A stretch of DNA of 64,000 nucleotides from the NCBI GenBank assembly GCA_023386155.1, contig JAEWKH010000015.1, forward strand, positions 1 to 64,000, read 5' to 3'. Below the pieces are notes generated by a model, which searched no databases, was not told the origin of the DNA, and saw only the letters and a list, made by a program, of their open reading frames with translations. The translations under genes and the position numbers were made by a program. Position 1 is the first letter of the stretch, and every line of letters starts with the position of its first letter. Below are positions 18,630 to 25,479 of this stretch, piece after piece. Source of the DNA: Pseudomonadota bacterium. Its GTDB lineage: Bacteria > Pseudomonadota > Alphaproteobacteria > Rhizobiales > Beijerinckiaceae.

Positions 18630-18656
18630 ACGCCGCCCCGCAAGGGCGGCGTTTTC
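18630..18656 (+). terminator. Intrinsic terminator after the DUF1328 gene
   Basis: Stem ACGCCGCCC / GGGCGGCGT with a T-rich tail (TTTCGTT). Confidence 0.75.
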
Positions 18657-18729
18657 GTTCGAGCCATCGACGATCGGTATCTGACGATAGGGAAGGCAGA
18701 AGAGGGGGAGGCAGGAAAAGGGAAGGTGC

Positions 18730-19275
18730 TCAACCCTGAAGGGCGGCCCGCGTCATGCTGTCGGGGCCCAGATCCTCGATGTCTTCCACGTTCAGCAGGG
18801 AGGCGAGGCGAAAGCGGGCGCGGTTCACGCGGCTCTTGATGGTGCCGACCGCGCAGCCGCAGATATGCGCGGCCTCCTCGTAGGAGAAGCCCGAGGCCCC
18901 GACCAGGAGGAGCGCCTCGCGCTGGTCGGCCGGGAGCTTGGCGAGCGCGCTGCGAAAATCCTCGAAGTCCAGGTGGGAGCCCTGTTCCGGCTGCACCTTC
19001 AGGCGCCCGGCATAGGAACCGTCCGGATCCTCGACCTCCCGGCGGCGCTTGCGGTACTCGGAGTGAAAGAGATTGCGCAGGATCGTGAAGAGCCACGCAT
19101 TCAGGTTCGTTCCCGGCTCGAACCGATGCAGATTGGCCAAGGCCCTGAGGAGAGTGTCCTGAACGAGGTCGTCAGCCCTGTCGACCTGGCCGGAAAGCGA
19201 GATGGCGAAGGCGCGAAGGCTGGGGACCGCCGCAAGAAGTGCCTCCCGTAACTCCGGCTCGGGGTCTGGGGTCAT
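18730..19275 (-). CDS. ecfG: EcfG general stress response ECF sigma factor
   Basis: A 181-residue group 15 ECF sigma factor. Region 2 spans about residues 15-80 (VDRADDLVQDTLLRALANL; GTNLNAWLFTILRNLFHSEY). Region 4 spans about 112-165 (LPADQREALLLVGASGFSYE; CAVGTIKSRVNRARFRL). It directs RNA polymerase to GGAAC-N16/17-CGTT promoters, which are abundant in the surrounding 8 kb. It is held inactive by NepR, whose gene overlaps its start by four bases, so the two are translationally coupled. The pair is transcribed from its own EcfG-type promoter, giving positive autoregulation. The identification rests on domain pattern, partner genes and local promoters. Confidence 0.93.
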   Translation of the reverse strand: MTPDPEPELREALLAAVPSLRAFAISLSGQVDRADDLVQDTLLRALANLHRFEPGTNLNAWLFTILRNLFHSEYRKRRREVEDPDGSYAGRLKVQPEQGSHLDFEDFRSALAKLPADQREALLLVGASGFSYEEAAHICGCAVGTIKSRVNRARFRLASLLNVEDIEDLGPDSMTRAALQG

Positions 19276-19496
19276 TGAGACCCCTCCTTTCCCCCGTTCT
19301 TCTTGTCCAATTGTTCGAGGAGCTCCTTGAAGCGGTCTGGGACAGGCTGCTGCATGAGTTCGTCATACATGGCGCGAAGCTGGTCGCCGATGCGCTTCTG
19401 GCTGCCGCTGTCGAGTTTGGGATCGGTTGCAAGCTTGTCGTTCACAGACGTGTCCAAAATAGTCCGAGCAAGCTTGTTCCCCTTTTCAACCGTCAT
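19272..19496 (-). CDS. nepR: NepR anti-sigma factor
   Basis: A 74-residue protein with the NepR core: SQKRIGDQLRAMYDELMQQP followed by VPDRFKELLEQLD, the two helices that clamp EcfG or, after stress, the sigma-like domain of phosphorylated PhyR. It is cytoplasmic. It is the first gene of the nepR-ecfG operon and its stop codon overlaps the ecfG ATG. Divergent phyR is 183 bases away, the classical arrangement of the alphaproteobacterial general stress response. No sensor histidine kinase of the HWE type is present in the window. Confidence 0.93.
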   Translation of the reverse strand: MTVEKGNKLARTILDTSVNDKLATDPKLDSGSQKRIGDQLRAMYDELMQQPVPDRFKELLEQLDKKNGGKEGSQ

Positions 19497-19574
19497 CTTC
19501 GTCCCCTTGCCATCCCATATCTTTCAGAGGGATAGCCAACCTTGGCAATATCCATATATTAGTTTTCGAGCAAT

Positions 19575-19599
19575 AACGCTGGTTGCAGCGAGCGGTTCC
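19575..19599 (-). promoter_or_regulatory. EcfG-type promoter of nepR-ecfG
   Basis: On the minus strand GGAAC (19599-19595), 16 bases, CGTT (19578-19575). Its -35 lies 6 bases from the -35 of the divergent phyR promoter, within the inverted repeat GGTTCC-ATCCAT-GGAAC. Confidence 0.8.
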
Positions 19600-19605
19600 A
19601 TCCAT

Positions 19606-19630
19606 GGAACTTTTGCAGCTTTGCCACGTT
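19606..19630 (+). promoter_or_regulatory. EcfG-type promoter of phyR
   Basis: GGAAC (19606-19610), 16 bases, CGTT (19627-19630), an exact consensus about 50 bases upstream of the phyR start codon. Confidence 0.8.
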
Positions 19631-19679
19631 GAATGGTCCGTCGGTACAACGAGTCAAAAGCACAGTTAAGGGGAAGCGA

Positions 19680-20486
19680 ATGTCGACAGCGCAGCTTGTC
19701 GTCCAGCACTTACCATACCTCCGCCGCTACGCACGCGCTCTCACAGGCAGCCAGATGGCTGGGGACGCCTATGTGGCCGCCACCCTGGAAACCCTCGTCA
19801 GCGAGCCGGAGACCATCGGTCCTTCCGGAAACGTGAAGGTCGAGCTCTTCCAGGTCTTCACCCGAATCTGGAATTCCCTGTCAGTGAACGGACGCAGCGA
19901 GCAGATCCAGCGCGACCTGCCGGCGGAAGTCCGCCTTGGACAGATCACGCCGCTTCCCCGTCAGGCTTTCCTCCTGTCCTGCCTCGAAGGCTTCGGCGAG
20001 GAGGAGGTCGGCCAGATCCTGAGCGTCGACACCAGGACCGTTCGCGAACTCGTCGACGAGGCTGGCCGTGAACTGGCGGCCGACATGGCGACGGACATCC
20101 TCATCATCGAGGACGAGCCCCTGATCGCCATGGATCTCGAGGCCCTGGTCGAGGGACTCGGCCACAACGTGACCGGCGTCGCCCGCACGAGGACGGAAGC
20201 GGTCAAGCTCGCCTCGGCCAAGCAGCCGGGCCTGATCCTGGCGGATATCCAGCTCGCCGACGGCAGCTCGGGTCTCGATGCGGTCAACGATCTCCTCAAG
20301 GCCTTCGAGGTGCCGGTGATCTTCATCACGGCCTATCCGGAACGCTTCCTCACGGGCGAGCGGCCCGAGCCGGCCTTCCTGATCGCCAAGCCCTTCCAGC
20401 CGGCGAACGTCTCGGCCGTCATCAGCCAGGCCCTGTTTTTCCAGCAGAGCGCCAGACGTCGCGAGGCTCGCGCAGCGACGGCCTGA
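19680..20486 (+). CDS. phyR: PhyR general stress response regulator
   Basis: A 268-residue regulator that, when phosphorylated, sequesters NepR and so frees EcfG. Residues about 1-130 form an ECF-sigma-like domain (VQHLPYLRRYARALTG; PRQAFLLSCLEGFGEEE), which mimics the sigma factor without binding DNA productively. Residues about 138-260 are a receiver domain: LIIEDEPLIAMDLEAL, phosphoacceptor Asp near 189 in LILADIQLADGSSG, ITAYP, and the conserved Lys in IAKPF. The ATG is selected because AAGGGGAAGCGA precedes it; a longer frame begins within the promoter. It is divergent from nepR-ecfG and is itself under an EcfG-type promoter. Confidence 0.94.
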   Translation: MSTAQLVVQHLPYLRRYARALTGSQMAGDAYVAATLETLVSEPETIGPSGNVKVELFQVFTRIWNSLSVNGRSEQIQRDLPAEVRLGQITPLPRQAFLLSCLEGFGEEEVGQILSVDTRTVRELVDEAGRELAADMATDILIIEDEPLIAMDLEALVEGLGHNVTGVARTRTEAVKLASAKQPGLILADIQLADGSSGLDAVNDLLKAFEVPVIFITAYPERFLTGERPEPAFLIAKPFQPANVSAVISQALFFQQSARRREARAATA

Positions 20487-20514
20487 AGCTAGACTGTTTG
20501 GATTACCAAGTAAT

Positions 20515-20543
20515 AGCCCGGCCAATGGCCGGGCTTTTCGTTT
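20515..20543 (+). terminator. Intrinsic terminator of phyR
   Basis: Perfect stem AGCCCGGCC / GGCCGGGCT with an AAT loop, followed by TTTCGTTTATT. Confidence 0.85.
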
Positions 20544-20562
20544 ATTATGATGTATTAGATAC

Positions 20563-20643
20563 AAAAAAAGACGGGCTCATGAGCCCGTCTAAGGTGCCGG
20601 CCAATGCACAAGGGGAATGCGGGGAGGACCAGGAGGCCGGTGC
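20563..20643 (-). ncRNA. Predicted GSR-controlled small RNA 1 (GsrN-like)
   Basis: No protein is encoded here, yet an exact minus-strand EcfG-type promoter (20650-20675) is followed about 60 bases later by a strong intrinsic terminator. The terminator is a perfect 10-bp-stem palindrome (20569-20590) followed by seven U on the minus strand. The predicted ~81-nt RNA has a 5' stem CCGGCC/GGCCGG closing a 32-nt C-rich loop with CCUCCCC and UUCCCCUU. The linker CCGGCACCUU follows, then the terminator. The second RNA at 22544-22614 shares this plan and the identical linker. It resembles Caulobacter GsrN, a stress sRNA with a C-rich loop. Transcript ends are estimates. Confidence 0.65.
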
Positions 20644-20649
20644 TTAAAG

Positions 20650-20675
20650 AACGCCCTGTCGAAAACAAAGGTTCC
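20650..20675 (-). promoter_or_regulatory. EcfG-type promoter of sRNA 1
   Basis: On the minus strand GGAAC (20675-20671), 17 bases, CGTT (20653-20650). No open frame with a ribosome site lies downstream before the terminator. Confidence 0.65.
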
Positions 20676-20723
20676 CAGCTTTTTTCTTCCTCTTTTTATT
20701 CTTCAATCCTACGGAATGAGGCA

Positions 20724-20748
20724 GGAACATCAAAGATATGGTCGCGTT
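20724..20748 (+). promoter_or_regulatory. EcfG-type promoter of the secreted-protein gene
   Basis: GGAAC (20724-20728), 16 bases, CGTT (20745-20748), 40 bases before the start codon. It diverges from the sRNA 1 promoter. Confidence 0.7.
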
Positions 20749-20788
20749 GTTTTTTAGAATTGTCGAGCTGGGATAGCAGGAGAGAAGG

Positions 20789-21301
20789 ATGTTCCGCACA
20801 CCTGTGGCTTTGGTCGGATTGGCTGGGGCTTTCTTTGTGGCCGGAAGTTTTGCCCCTGCTTCGTTCACCGCGTCGCCCCTGGTCCGCTCGGGAGCGCAGG
20901 CTCTCGCCGGGACTGCATCGGTGAAGGGCGACAGGATTTCCGCGCCGGTTCCCGCGAGCAGAACGGTGGCGGTCTCGATCGTGGAGCTGGTCGGCGTGAG
21001 CAACGCCACGGTGATCCTGCGAGGCCAGGACGGACGAGTTCTCTACAAGTCGGACCCGCGCACCGGGATCACCACCTTCGCCCGCGACACCGATCTGCCG
21101 GTCGTCGCCGTGAAGGACGAGGAGAGGGGGCCTGTTGCGCAGCGTCCCGTTCGCCGCCAGGAGGGCAGCGAAACGCCGCAGGAGCGCAAGCCCAAGGTCC
21201 GTCCGGTCGGCTGCATGAGCGATGTCAGCCCGCTGGCCAAGGCGAGTGGCAACCGGATGCCGAGCCTCTGCCTGGCGTCCCTCGGCCGGGTGCTTTCTTA
21301 A
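20789..21301 (+). CDS. Secreted protein of unknown function, GSR target
   Basis: A 170-residue protein with an N-terminal hydrophobic signal-like segment (VALVGLAGAFFVAGSFAPAS), probably exported. The middle (about 55-105) looks beta-rich (NATVILRGQDGRVLYKSDP). The following part is charged and Pro-rich (RRQEGSETPQERKPKVRP) and includes two cysteines (VGCMSDVSPL and SLCLASLG) that could pair in the periplasm. AGGAG precedes the ATG. I recognise no family. The exact EcfG-type promoter 40 bases upstream makes it a likely general-stress envelope protein. Confidence 0.7.
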   Translation: MFRTPVALVGLAGAFFVAGSFAPASFTASPLVRSGAQALAGTASVKGDRISAPVPASRTVAVSIVELVGVSNATVILRGQDGRVLYKSDPRTGITTFARDTDLPVVAVKDEERGPVAQRPVRRQEGSETPQERKPKVRPVGCMSDVSPLAKASGNRMPSLCLASLGRVLS

Positions 21302-21569
21302 GCCATCACGCATTCCTCCCCGAAACGCCGGGCCATGCGCTCTCCAAGGGCGCATGGGCGCAGAGCCCCATCTTCCGCGGCGTGACGGAGGCAGCTTTCC
21401 CGGCTGGAACCATTCCATCCAGAAACGGTTGCCATTTTTGGTGAGGTTGTCGCTGCTTGTCGAGAGATAGGCGGTAGATATATCTCTTTGTCTTAAAATA
21501 TTAACAAGTATTAATGTTGATGAACGTACTATATGGCCAGATAAAATTGTCTTGATTGCGGCAATTTTC

Positions 21570-21594
21570 GGAACGGTTGCTTGTGTGGTGCGTT
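21570..21594 (+). promoter_or_regulatory. EcfG-type promoter of the PRC-barrel gene
   Basis: GGAAC (21570-21574), 16 bases, CGTT (21591-21594), 60 bases before the start codon. The preceding 268 bases (21302-21569) contain no gene I can support. Confidence 0.7.
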
Positions 21595-21654
21595 ACACCA
21601 CCGCGCACTTCGGTGCACGAAGCGAATTCTTGTTGGTTTTCAGGAGAAATAACA

Positions 21655-22371
21655 ATGCTGAAGAAGCACATGGCAGCTTGCCTCGTCGTGACGGCCTTTG
21701 TGGCTGCCCCCGCTCTCGCACAGACATCCTCCCCGTCGGCTCCGACGGACCGTCCTGCGGCCTCGGGCTCGGGCTCGACCACCACGGGCTCGCCGGCCAT
21801 GCAGCCCGGCGCTCCTGCGTCCGGCCAGACTTCGGCGACCATGGGCCAGAACAGCGCTGCGTCCGGCCAGTTCATGACCCAGATGGATGCCAATCACATC
21901 ATGGCTTCCGACCTGATCGGCACCCGCGTGGTCAGCACGAACAACGAGTCGATCGGCGACATCAATGACGTCGTCCTGGATCGCAACGGCCGGATCATGG
22001 CCGCTGTCGTCGGCGTGGGCGGCTTCCTCGGCATCGGTGAAAAGGACGTGGCCGTTCCGTTCGAGTCGCTCGAGTTCATGAGCGAGGAGCAGGTCCAGGC
22101 CATGGGCAACAACAACAACAGCAGCGTCAACACCACCGGCTCGACCGCGACCACCGGCACGACCACGGCCCCTGGCGCGGCAGCCGGTTCGGCCAACACG
22201 GCGACGACGACCTCCTCGACCAACCAGAACAAGCCCGAGCGCGTCGTTCTACGGATGACGAAGGCTGAGCTTCAGGCTGCTCCGGCCTTCGACGACGATG
22301 GCGACAACAATGCCAATCGCTCGACGACCGGCACGACGGGACCCGCAACGACGACGGCCCCGAAGCCGTAA
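21655..22371 (+). CDS. Secreted PRC-barrel domain protein, GSR target
   Basis: A 238-residue exported protein. The signal peptide is KKHMAACLVVTAFVAAPALA with a likely cut after ALA. A Ser/Ala/Gly-rich linker leads to a PRC-barrel domain at about 80-145 (SDLIGTRVVSTNNESIGDI; AVVGVGGFLGIGEKDVAVPF). The rest is a low-complexity Thr/Ala/Asn tail interrupted by a hydrophilic stretch (ERVVLRMTKAELQAAPAF). The start is fixed by AGGAGAAATAAC before the ATG and by the signal peptide. PRC-barrel proteins of this kind are common stress-induced envelope proteins in Hyphomicrobiales; the biochemical role is unknown. An exact EcfG-type promoter lies upstream. Confidence 0.85.
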   Translation: MLKKHMAACLVVTAFVAAPALAQTSSPSAPTDRPAASGSGSTTTGSPAMQPGAPASGQTSATMGQNSAASGQFMTQMDANHIMASDLIGTRVVSTNNESIGDINDVVLDRNGRIMAAVVGVGGFLGIGEKDVAVPFESLEFMSEEQVQAMGNNNNSSVNTTGSTATTGTTTAPGAAAGSANTATTTSSTNQNKPERVVLRMTKAELQAAPAFDDDGDNNANRSTTGTTGPATTTAPKP

Positions 22372-22427
22372 TCGGGACATCGACCCGCTGACGCGCGGCG
22401 CCTGGGGAAACCCGGGCGCCGTTTCTT

Positions 22428-22520
22428 TAGAGCATTTTCGGCGAAGTGGGTCCGGGCGCCGTCAAAAAATGCGGCGCAAAAAGGAAGAGAGCTGATCCCA
22501 CGCAAGTGGAAACAGCCCTA
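22428..22520. repeat. Interspersed hairpin repeat, family A, copy 2
   Basis: The copy begins TAGAGCATTTTCGGCGAAGT and ends in AAACAGCCCTA. It is the reverse complement of the right half of copy 4 at 51972-52137, with the same AAAAAATGCGGC and GAGAGCTGAT cores. Confidence 0.75.
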
Positions 22521-22543
22521 GGGAATTCGGCCCGCCACGGGCC

Positions 22544-22614
22544 AAAATAAAAGGCGCAGCCGGTTCGGCCGCGCCATCAAGGTGCCGGTCCGAGGGGGCA
22601 TTCGGACCAGTTGG
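22544..22614 (-). ncRNA. Predicted GSR-controlled small RNA 2 (paralogue of sRNA 1)
   Basis: An exact minus-strand EcfG-type promoter (22621-22645) is followed by a ~71-nt stretch ending in an intrinsic terminator. The stem is GGCGCGGCCG / CGGCTGCGCC (one mismatch), followed by UUUUAUUUU. The predicted RNA has a 5' stem GGUCCG/CGGACC with a C-rich loop (AAUGCCCCCU), then CCGGCACCUU, identical to the linker of sRNA 1, then the terminator. A minus-strand open frame crosses the region but begins upstream of the promoter and runs into the repeat, so I do not call it a gene. Transcript ends are estimates. Confidence 0.6.
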
Positions 22615-22620
22615 AGTGAT

Positions 22621-22645
22621 AACGCCGGTCTGCGGGACGGGTTCC
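22621..22645 (-). promoter_or_regulatory. EcfG-type promoter of sRNA 2
   Basis: On the minus strand GGAAC (22645-22641), 16 bases, CGTT (22624-22621). Confidence 0.65.
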
Positions 22646-22723
22646 GGCGCGATCGCGAACTTTTTCGCCATATGGCTAGCCCCTGTCGCGGCCTGACTTC
22701 TTGCCGCACGAGGACAGGGCCAA

Positions 22724-22748
22724 GGAACCCGCGATCTGCGCGCACGTT
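22724..22748 (+). promoter_or_regulatory. EcfG-type promoter of the 22779 gene
   Basis: GGAAC (22724-22728), 16 bases, CGTT (22745-22748), 30 bases before the start codon. Confidence 0.65.
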
Positions 22749-22778
22749 GCCGCTTCAAGCGCAATCGGAGGACCGGCG

Positions 22779-23015
22779 ATGACCGCCACGAACGAACTGG
22801 ACGCAGTGCTGTGCCAGGAAGAGCTTCCTGACGAGTTTTCCCGCATCGGTTCGAGCGCCTCTCCGAGGGACAAGCCGTCCGTTGCTTTGATGCTCAGCGG
22901 TATCGTCCCCGCCTGTTCCGAGGACGAGGTGACCTGTCCCCTGCTGTTGCGGCGGCACCTTCTCGTCCCTGCGTTGCCGCACGTGATGCCGACGGCTGGC
23001 AGTCCGCAAATCTAG
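22779..23015 (+). CDS. Small hypothetical protein, GSR target
   Basis: A 78-residue protein starting MTATNELDAVLCQEELP, with no family I recognise. It has an acidic first third, no clear signal peptide, and a hydrophobic patch near SVALMLSGIVPA. Two things support it as a gene: the ribosome site GGAGGA about seven bases before the ATG, and an exact EcfG-type promoter ending 30 bases upstream. It lies 13 bases before another unknown gene on the same strand and may be co-transcribed with it. It may be an early exit of a longer unannotated stress transcript. Confidence 0.55.
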   Translation: MTATNELDAVLCQEELPDEFSRIGSSASPRDKPSVALMLSGIVPACSEDEVTCPLLLRRHLLVPALPHVMPTAGSPQI

Positions 23016-23028
23016 GGTTTGTTTATTG

Positions 23029-23577
23029 ATGGTTGAAGTGTCTTCATGGTCGCCGGCGCCCGGAGCCGTCGCGTTCCTGCTCCATCCGAGCGTCGTGCCG
23101 GTCATCGACGTGTTCCGGTCGCTCAACAGTCTCGAGGATCAATACGATCTGGCCCTTCTCGACAGGCCGGAGAGGGGGCTGGCATCCTATGTCGAGCCCG
23201 ACGCAGCCAAGGGGATCGTGTCCGACGCCCTGCTGCTCGCCTTCTCGCTGACACGGCAGCGGGGCCGGCCATTTTGCTATCGGCCGCTCGGATCCCGTCA
23301 TGGAAGCGTCGATGAATATTGCCTGCTGGCGCTGATCGGCTCCTCGGGCAACGCGCTGTCGGACGTCGCCCTCGAATCGGCGGCATTCCTGGAGGTCGAG
23401 CCGCTCGATCCCCTGATGGCCCTCACCCGGGAGACCCGGCGCCAGATGCAGATCGGAACGCTTGTCTTCGAGCCTCCGCGCCTGTCCGAGTTCAGGGCTA
23501 TGATGGGGCAAGCTCCGTCCGAGGACGTCCTCATTGAGTCCGCCATGGAGAAGGCGGAGTTCAACTTCAGGGGCTGA
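23029..23577 (+). CDS. Hypothetical cytoplasmic protein
   Basis: A 182-residue protein (start ATG, preceded in frame by TTG). It has a mixed alpha/beta composition without membrane segments, for example FLLHPSVVPVIDVFRSLNSL and SDALLLAFSLTRQRGRPFCY. I cannot assign a family. Codon use matches the neighbouring genes, and the frame is uninterrupted with strong third-position GC, so it is probably real. It follows the 22779 gene by 13 bases and so could belong to the same stress transcript, but the ribosome site is weak. Confidence 0.6.
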   Translation: MVEVSSWSPAPGAVAFLLHPSVVPVIDVFRSLNSLEDQYDLALLDRPERGLASYVEPDAAKGIVSDALLLAFSLTRQRGRPFCYRPLGSRHGSVDEYCLLALIGSSGNALSDVALESAAFLEVEPLDPLMALTRETRRQMQIGTLVFEPPRLSEFRAMMGQAPSEDVLIESAMEKAEFNFRG

Positions 23578-23766
23578 GCCCGGACCCGATCCGCCTGGAG
23601 GGCCGCGGCCCTTCTGTGAACTTCGCCCGCAATCGGCTGTTCAAACACGCCGGCAGATGCCACGATACGGGCGAATGCGTAACCTTTCCTTGGACAGCGG
23701 AATCAACGCCGTCGGGCCTCTCCGGCATCGGAGAGCGCATCGCTCCGTTCCGCCCGATGCGCCGGC

Positions 23767-24669
23767 GTGAGCCGCGTCGCGGCTTTTGCCCTGATGGCGC
23801 TCATCTGGGGCCTGACATGGCTGCCGACGAAGGTGGCCTCGGAAGCCGTTCCGCCGATCTTCCTCGCCGCGACACGCTTCCTGCTCGTGGCGCCCTGCTT
23901 TCTTGCGATCGCCGTGACGCAGGGCCTACCCCTCGGATCCGGCCGGTTCGGCCGCATCGTTCTCGCCTCCCTGCTGATCACCACCGGCTGCTACGGCTTC
24001 CTGTTCTGGGGCGTCGCGAGGGCTCCGAGCGGCATATCGGCCATCGTGAACCTGTCCTTGATGCCCGTCTTCCTCGTGGTCATCGGGACCCTCTACGGCC
24101 AGGAGCGCATCACGATGCGCCGTGCGGCCGCCATCGGGCTCGGAATCCTCGGGGTCGTCCTTCTGTTCTCCGATCGGACGGGCGCCGTTCAGGGAGGCGC
24201 GATGTCCACCTCGGGGCTCATCGCGGTCGCCATCGGGACCGTTTCCTATGCCTGGGGCTCGGTGGTCAGCCGGCCGCTGACCCAATCCATGCCTCCCCTG
24301 GTCCTGGCCTTCTGGCAGAGCCTCATCGGCGGGCTCGCGCTCGTCCCGGTCTCCCTCGCGGTCGAGGGACACGATCCGGAGCATCTTGCGGGTCTTTCCG
24401 ACGCAAGGGCCATTTTCGGCCTCGGCTTCCTGGTCCTGGGAGGGTCGCTGGTCGCGTTCTGGATCTATCTCTGGCTGGTGCGTGACTGGGGCGCCTTTCG
24501 GGCAGGCCTTTACGCCTTCGTCAGCCCGATCATCGCCGTTGCCGTCGGGGTCGTCTTCGCGGGGGAGCCGTTCGGGTGGGCGGAAGGCCTCGGCATGGGC
24601 ATCATGCTGGCCGCGACAGCCCTCTCCCTCTCCGAAAAGAAGTCGGCCGCGACCGCTGCATCCGGATGA
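23767..24669 (+). CDS. EamA/DMT-superfamily transporter
   Basis: A 300-residue inner-membrane protein with ten predicted helices arranged as two EamA repeats (about 5-130 and 145-288), the pattern of drug/metabolite exporters such as RhaT/YdcZ relatives. Characteristic pieces are ALIWGLTWLPTKVASEAVPP in helix 1 and AGLYAFVSPIIAVAVGVVF near the end of the second repeat. The GTG start gives the expected family length. The substrate is unknown; many members export amino acids or metabolites. It stands alone between a hypothetical gene and an interspersed repeat. Confidence 0.85.
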   Translation: MSRVAAFALMALIWGLTWLPTKVASEAVPPIFLAATRFLLVAPCFLAIAVTQGLPLGSGRFGRIVLASLLITTGCYGFLFWGVARAPSGISAIVNLSLMPVFLVVIGTLYGQERITMRRAAAIGLGILGVVLLFSDRTGAVQGGAMSTSGLIAVAIGTVSYAWGSVVSRPLTQSMPPLVLAFWQSLIGGLALVPVSLAVEGHDPEHLAGLSDARAIFGLGFLVLGGSLVAFWIYLWLVRDWGAFRAGLYAFVSPIIAVAVGVVFAGEPFGWAEGLGMGIMLAATALSLSEKKSAATAASG

Positions 24670-24691
24670 GGTTCCTCCTCACCCTGGATCC

Positions 24692-24807
24692 AGAGCATTT
24701 CTGGCGAAGTGGACCCGGTTTTTCGCCCTCAACGCTGCTCTCTCTATAGAGCGGAGCATCGGATACGATCCCAAAAGTGGAATCCACTTTTGGGCCCGAT
24801 GCTCTAG
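24692..24807. repeat. Interspersed hairpin repeat, family A, copy 3
   Basis: AGAGCATTTCTGGCGAAGTG at the left and CCACTTTTGGGCCCGATGCTC at the right, with an internal CCCAAAAGTGG/CCACTTTTGGG hairpin. It combines the left module of copy 2 with the hairpin module of copies 1 and 4. Confidence 0.75.
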
Positions 24808-24811
24808 AATT

Positions 24812-24840
24812 GAAAAGTAAAGGGGCCGCTGAGCGGCCCC
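24812..24840 (-). terminator. Intrinsic terminator of the KGG gene
   Basis: On the minus strand GGGGCCGCT / AGCGGCCCC with a short loop, followed by TTTACTTTTC. Confidence 0.7.
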
Positions 24841-24864
24841 TAAACCTAAAGCACCAGAAAAAAC

Positions 24865-25059
24865 TTATTCCTGATTGCCGCGGGTGTTGCCCGACGCCTG
24901 ACCGCCTTTGCGGCCGGCTTCGGAAGCGAGTTCGCGGTCCTGGGAAAATGACCGTTTCTCGGCGGGAACGCTCTTTCCGCCTTTGCTTGCGATTTCGCGC
25001 TGCCGGTCAGAGTCCATCGATGCGAAACCACGCTTCGAGGTTGAACCACCTGGCGTCAT
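24865..25059 (-). CDS. KGG-repeat general stress protein (GsiB / con-10 type)
   Basis: A 64-residue, very hydrophilic, presumably disordered protein with two KGG-type repeats (REIASKGGKSVP and ELASEAGRKGGQAS), the hallmark of the stress-induced GsiB/con-10/YciG family linked to desiccation and osmotic stress. AGGAGG lies at ideal distance before the ATG. A GGAAC-N16-GGTT element, one base off the EcfG consensus, ends 37 bases upstream. A terminator follows the stop. I infer membership of the general stress regulon that dominates this part of the window. Confidence 0.85.
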   Translation of the reverse strand: MTPGGSTSKRGFASMDSDRQREIASKGGKSVPAEKRSFSQDRELASEAGRKGGQASGNTRGNQE

Positions 25060-25095
25060 CTATGCCTCCTTATCGAATCGTGTCCGTGCTTCATC

Positions 25096-25120
25096 AACCG
25101 CGCTCGGATTCGATGGTTCC
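25096..25120 (-). promoter_or_regulatory. Near-consensus EcfG-type promoter of the KGG gene
   Basis: On the minus strand GGAAC (25120-25116), 16 bases, GGTT (25099-25096), one mismatch from CGTT. Confidence 0.5.
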
Positions 25121-25479
25121 GATGGGGAACATGGAACCTTTGCAAAAAATTTCGCGAAAATATTCATCCGATACGAATAGTTACGCTTGGCGCAAATATT
25201 TGAGCACGATAAACGTGGCAACATCTTGTTCTTGGGAAAATGAACCAAGAAGCTACTTGCTTCGATGCAAGTTGTGATGCGGATCTATTTGCGAATAAAC
25301 ACCCTCCACCGTCGCCATCTGCCTCGGGGCGCGGTCCTCATGCGGCGTCGGCAGGACGGTATCCAGCGGAGCGCGAGGCCGATCAGGAGATGATTGTCCG
25401 TACGGATCGGTATAAAAGGCGTCGAACGGGCGCTCCCGCTGGAGTGCCCGCAAGGGTGGCTCATGATGAAGAGGGCGGG
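25121..25479. other. Intergenic region, nothing recognised
   Basis: This stretch lies between the KGG promoter and the HIT gene. A frame continuous with the HIT gene extends upstream but its sequence is not conserved-looking, and no terminator, repeat or further stress promoter is visible. Confidence 0.4.

Noticed and set aside
18029..19096. Long minus-strand frame covering the DUF1328 gene and part of ecfG
   Set aside because: Only its last 67 codons look like a protein, with their own ribosome site and promoter; the rest overlaps better-supported genes.
21405..21440. GGAAC-N16-GGTT near-match on the plus strand before the PRC-barrel gene
   Set aside because: One mismatch, about 230 bases from the gene, and an exact promoter lies closer; probably chance.
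22462..22671. Minus-strand open frame beginning MAKKFAIAPEPVPQTG
   Set aside because: It begins upstream of an exact minus-strand EcfG promoter, has only a weak ribosome site, reads through an intrinsic terminator, and ends inside an interspersed repeat. A small RNA explains the region better.
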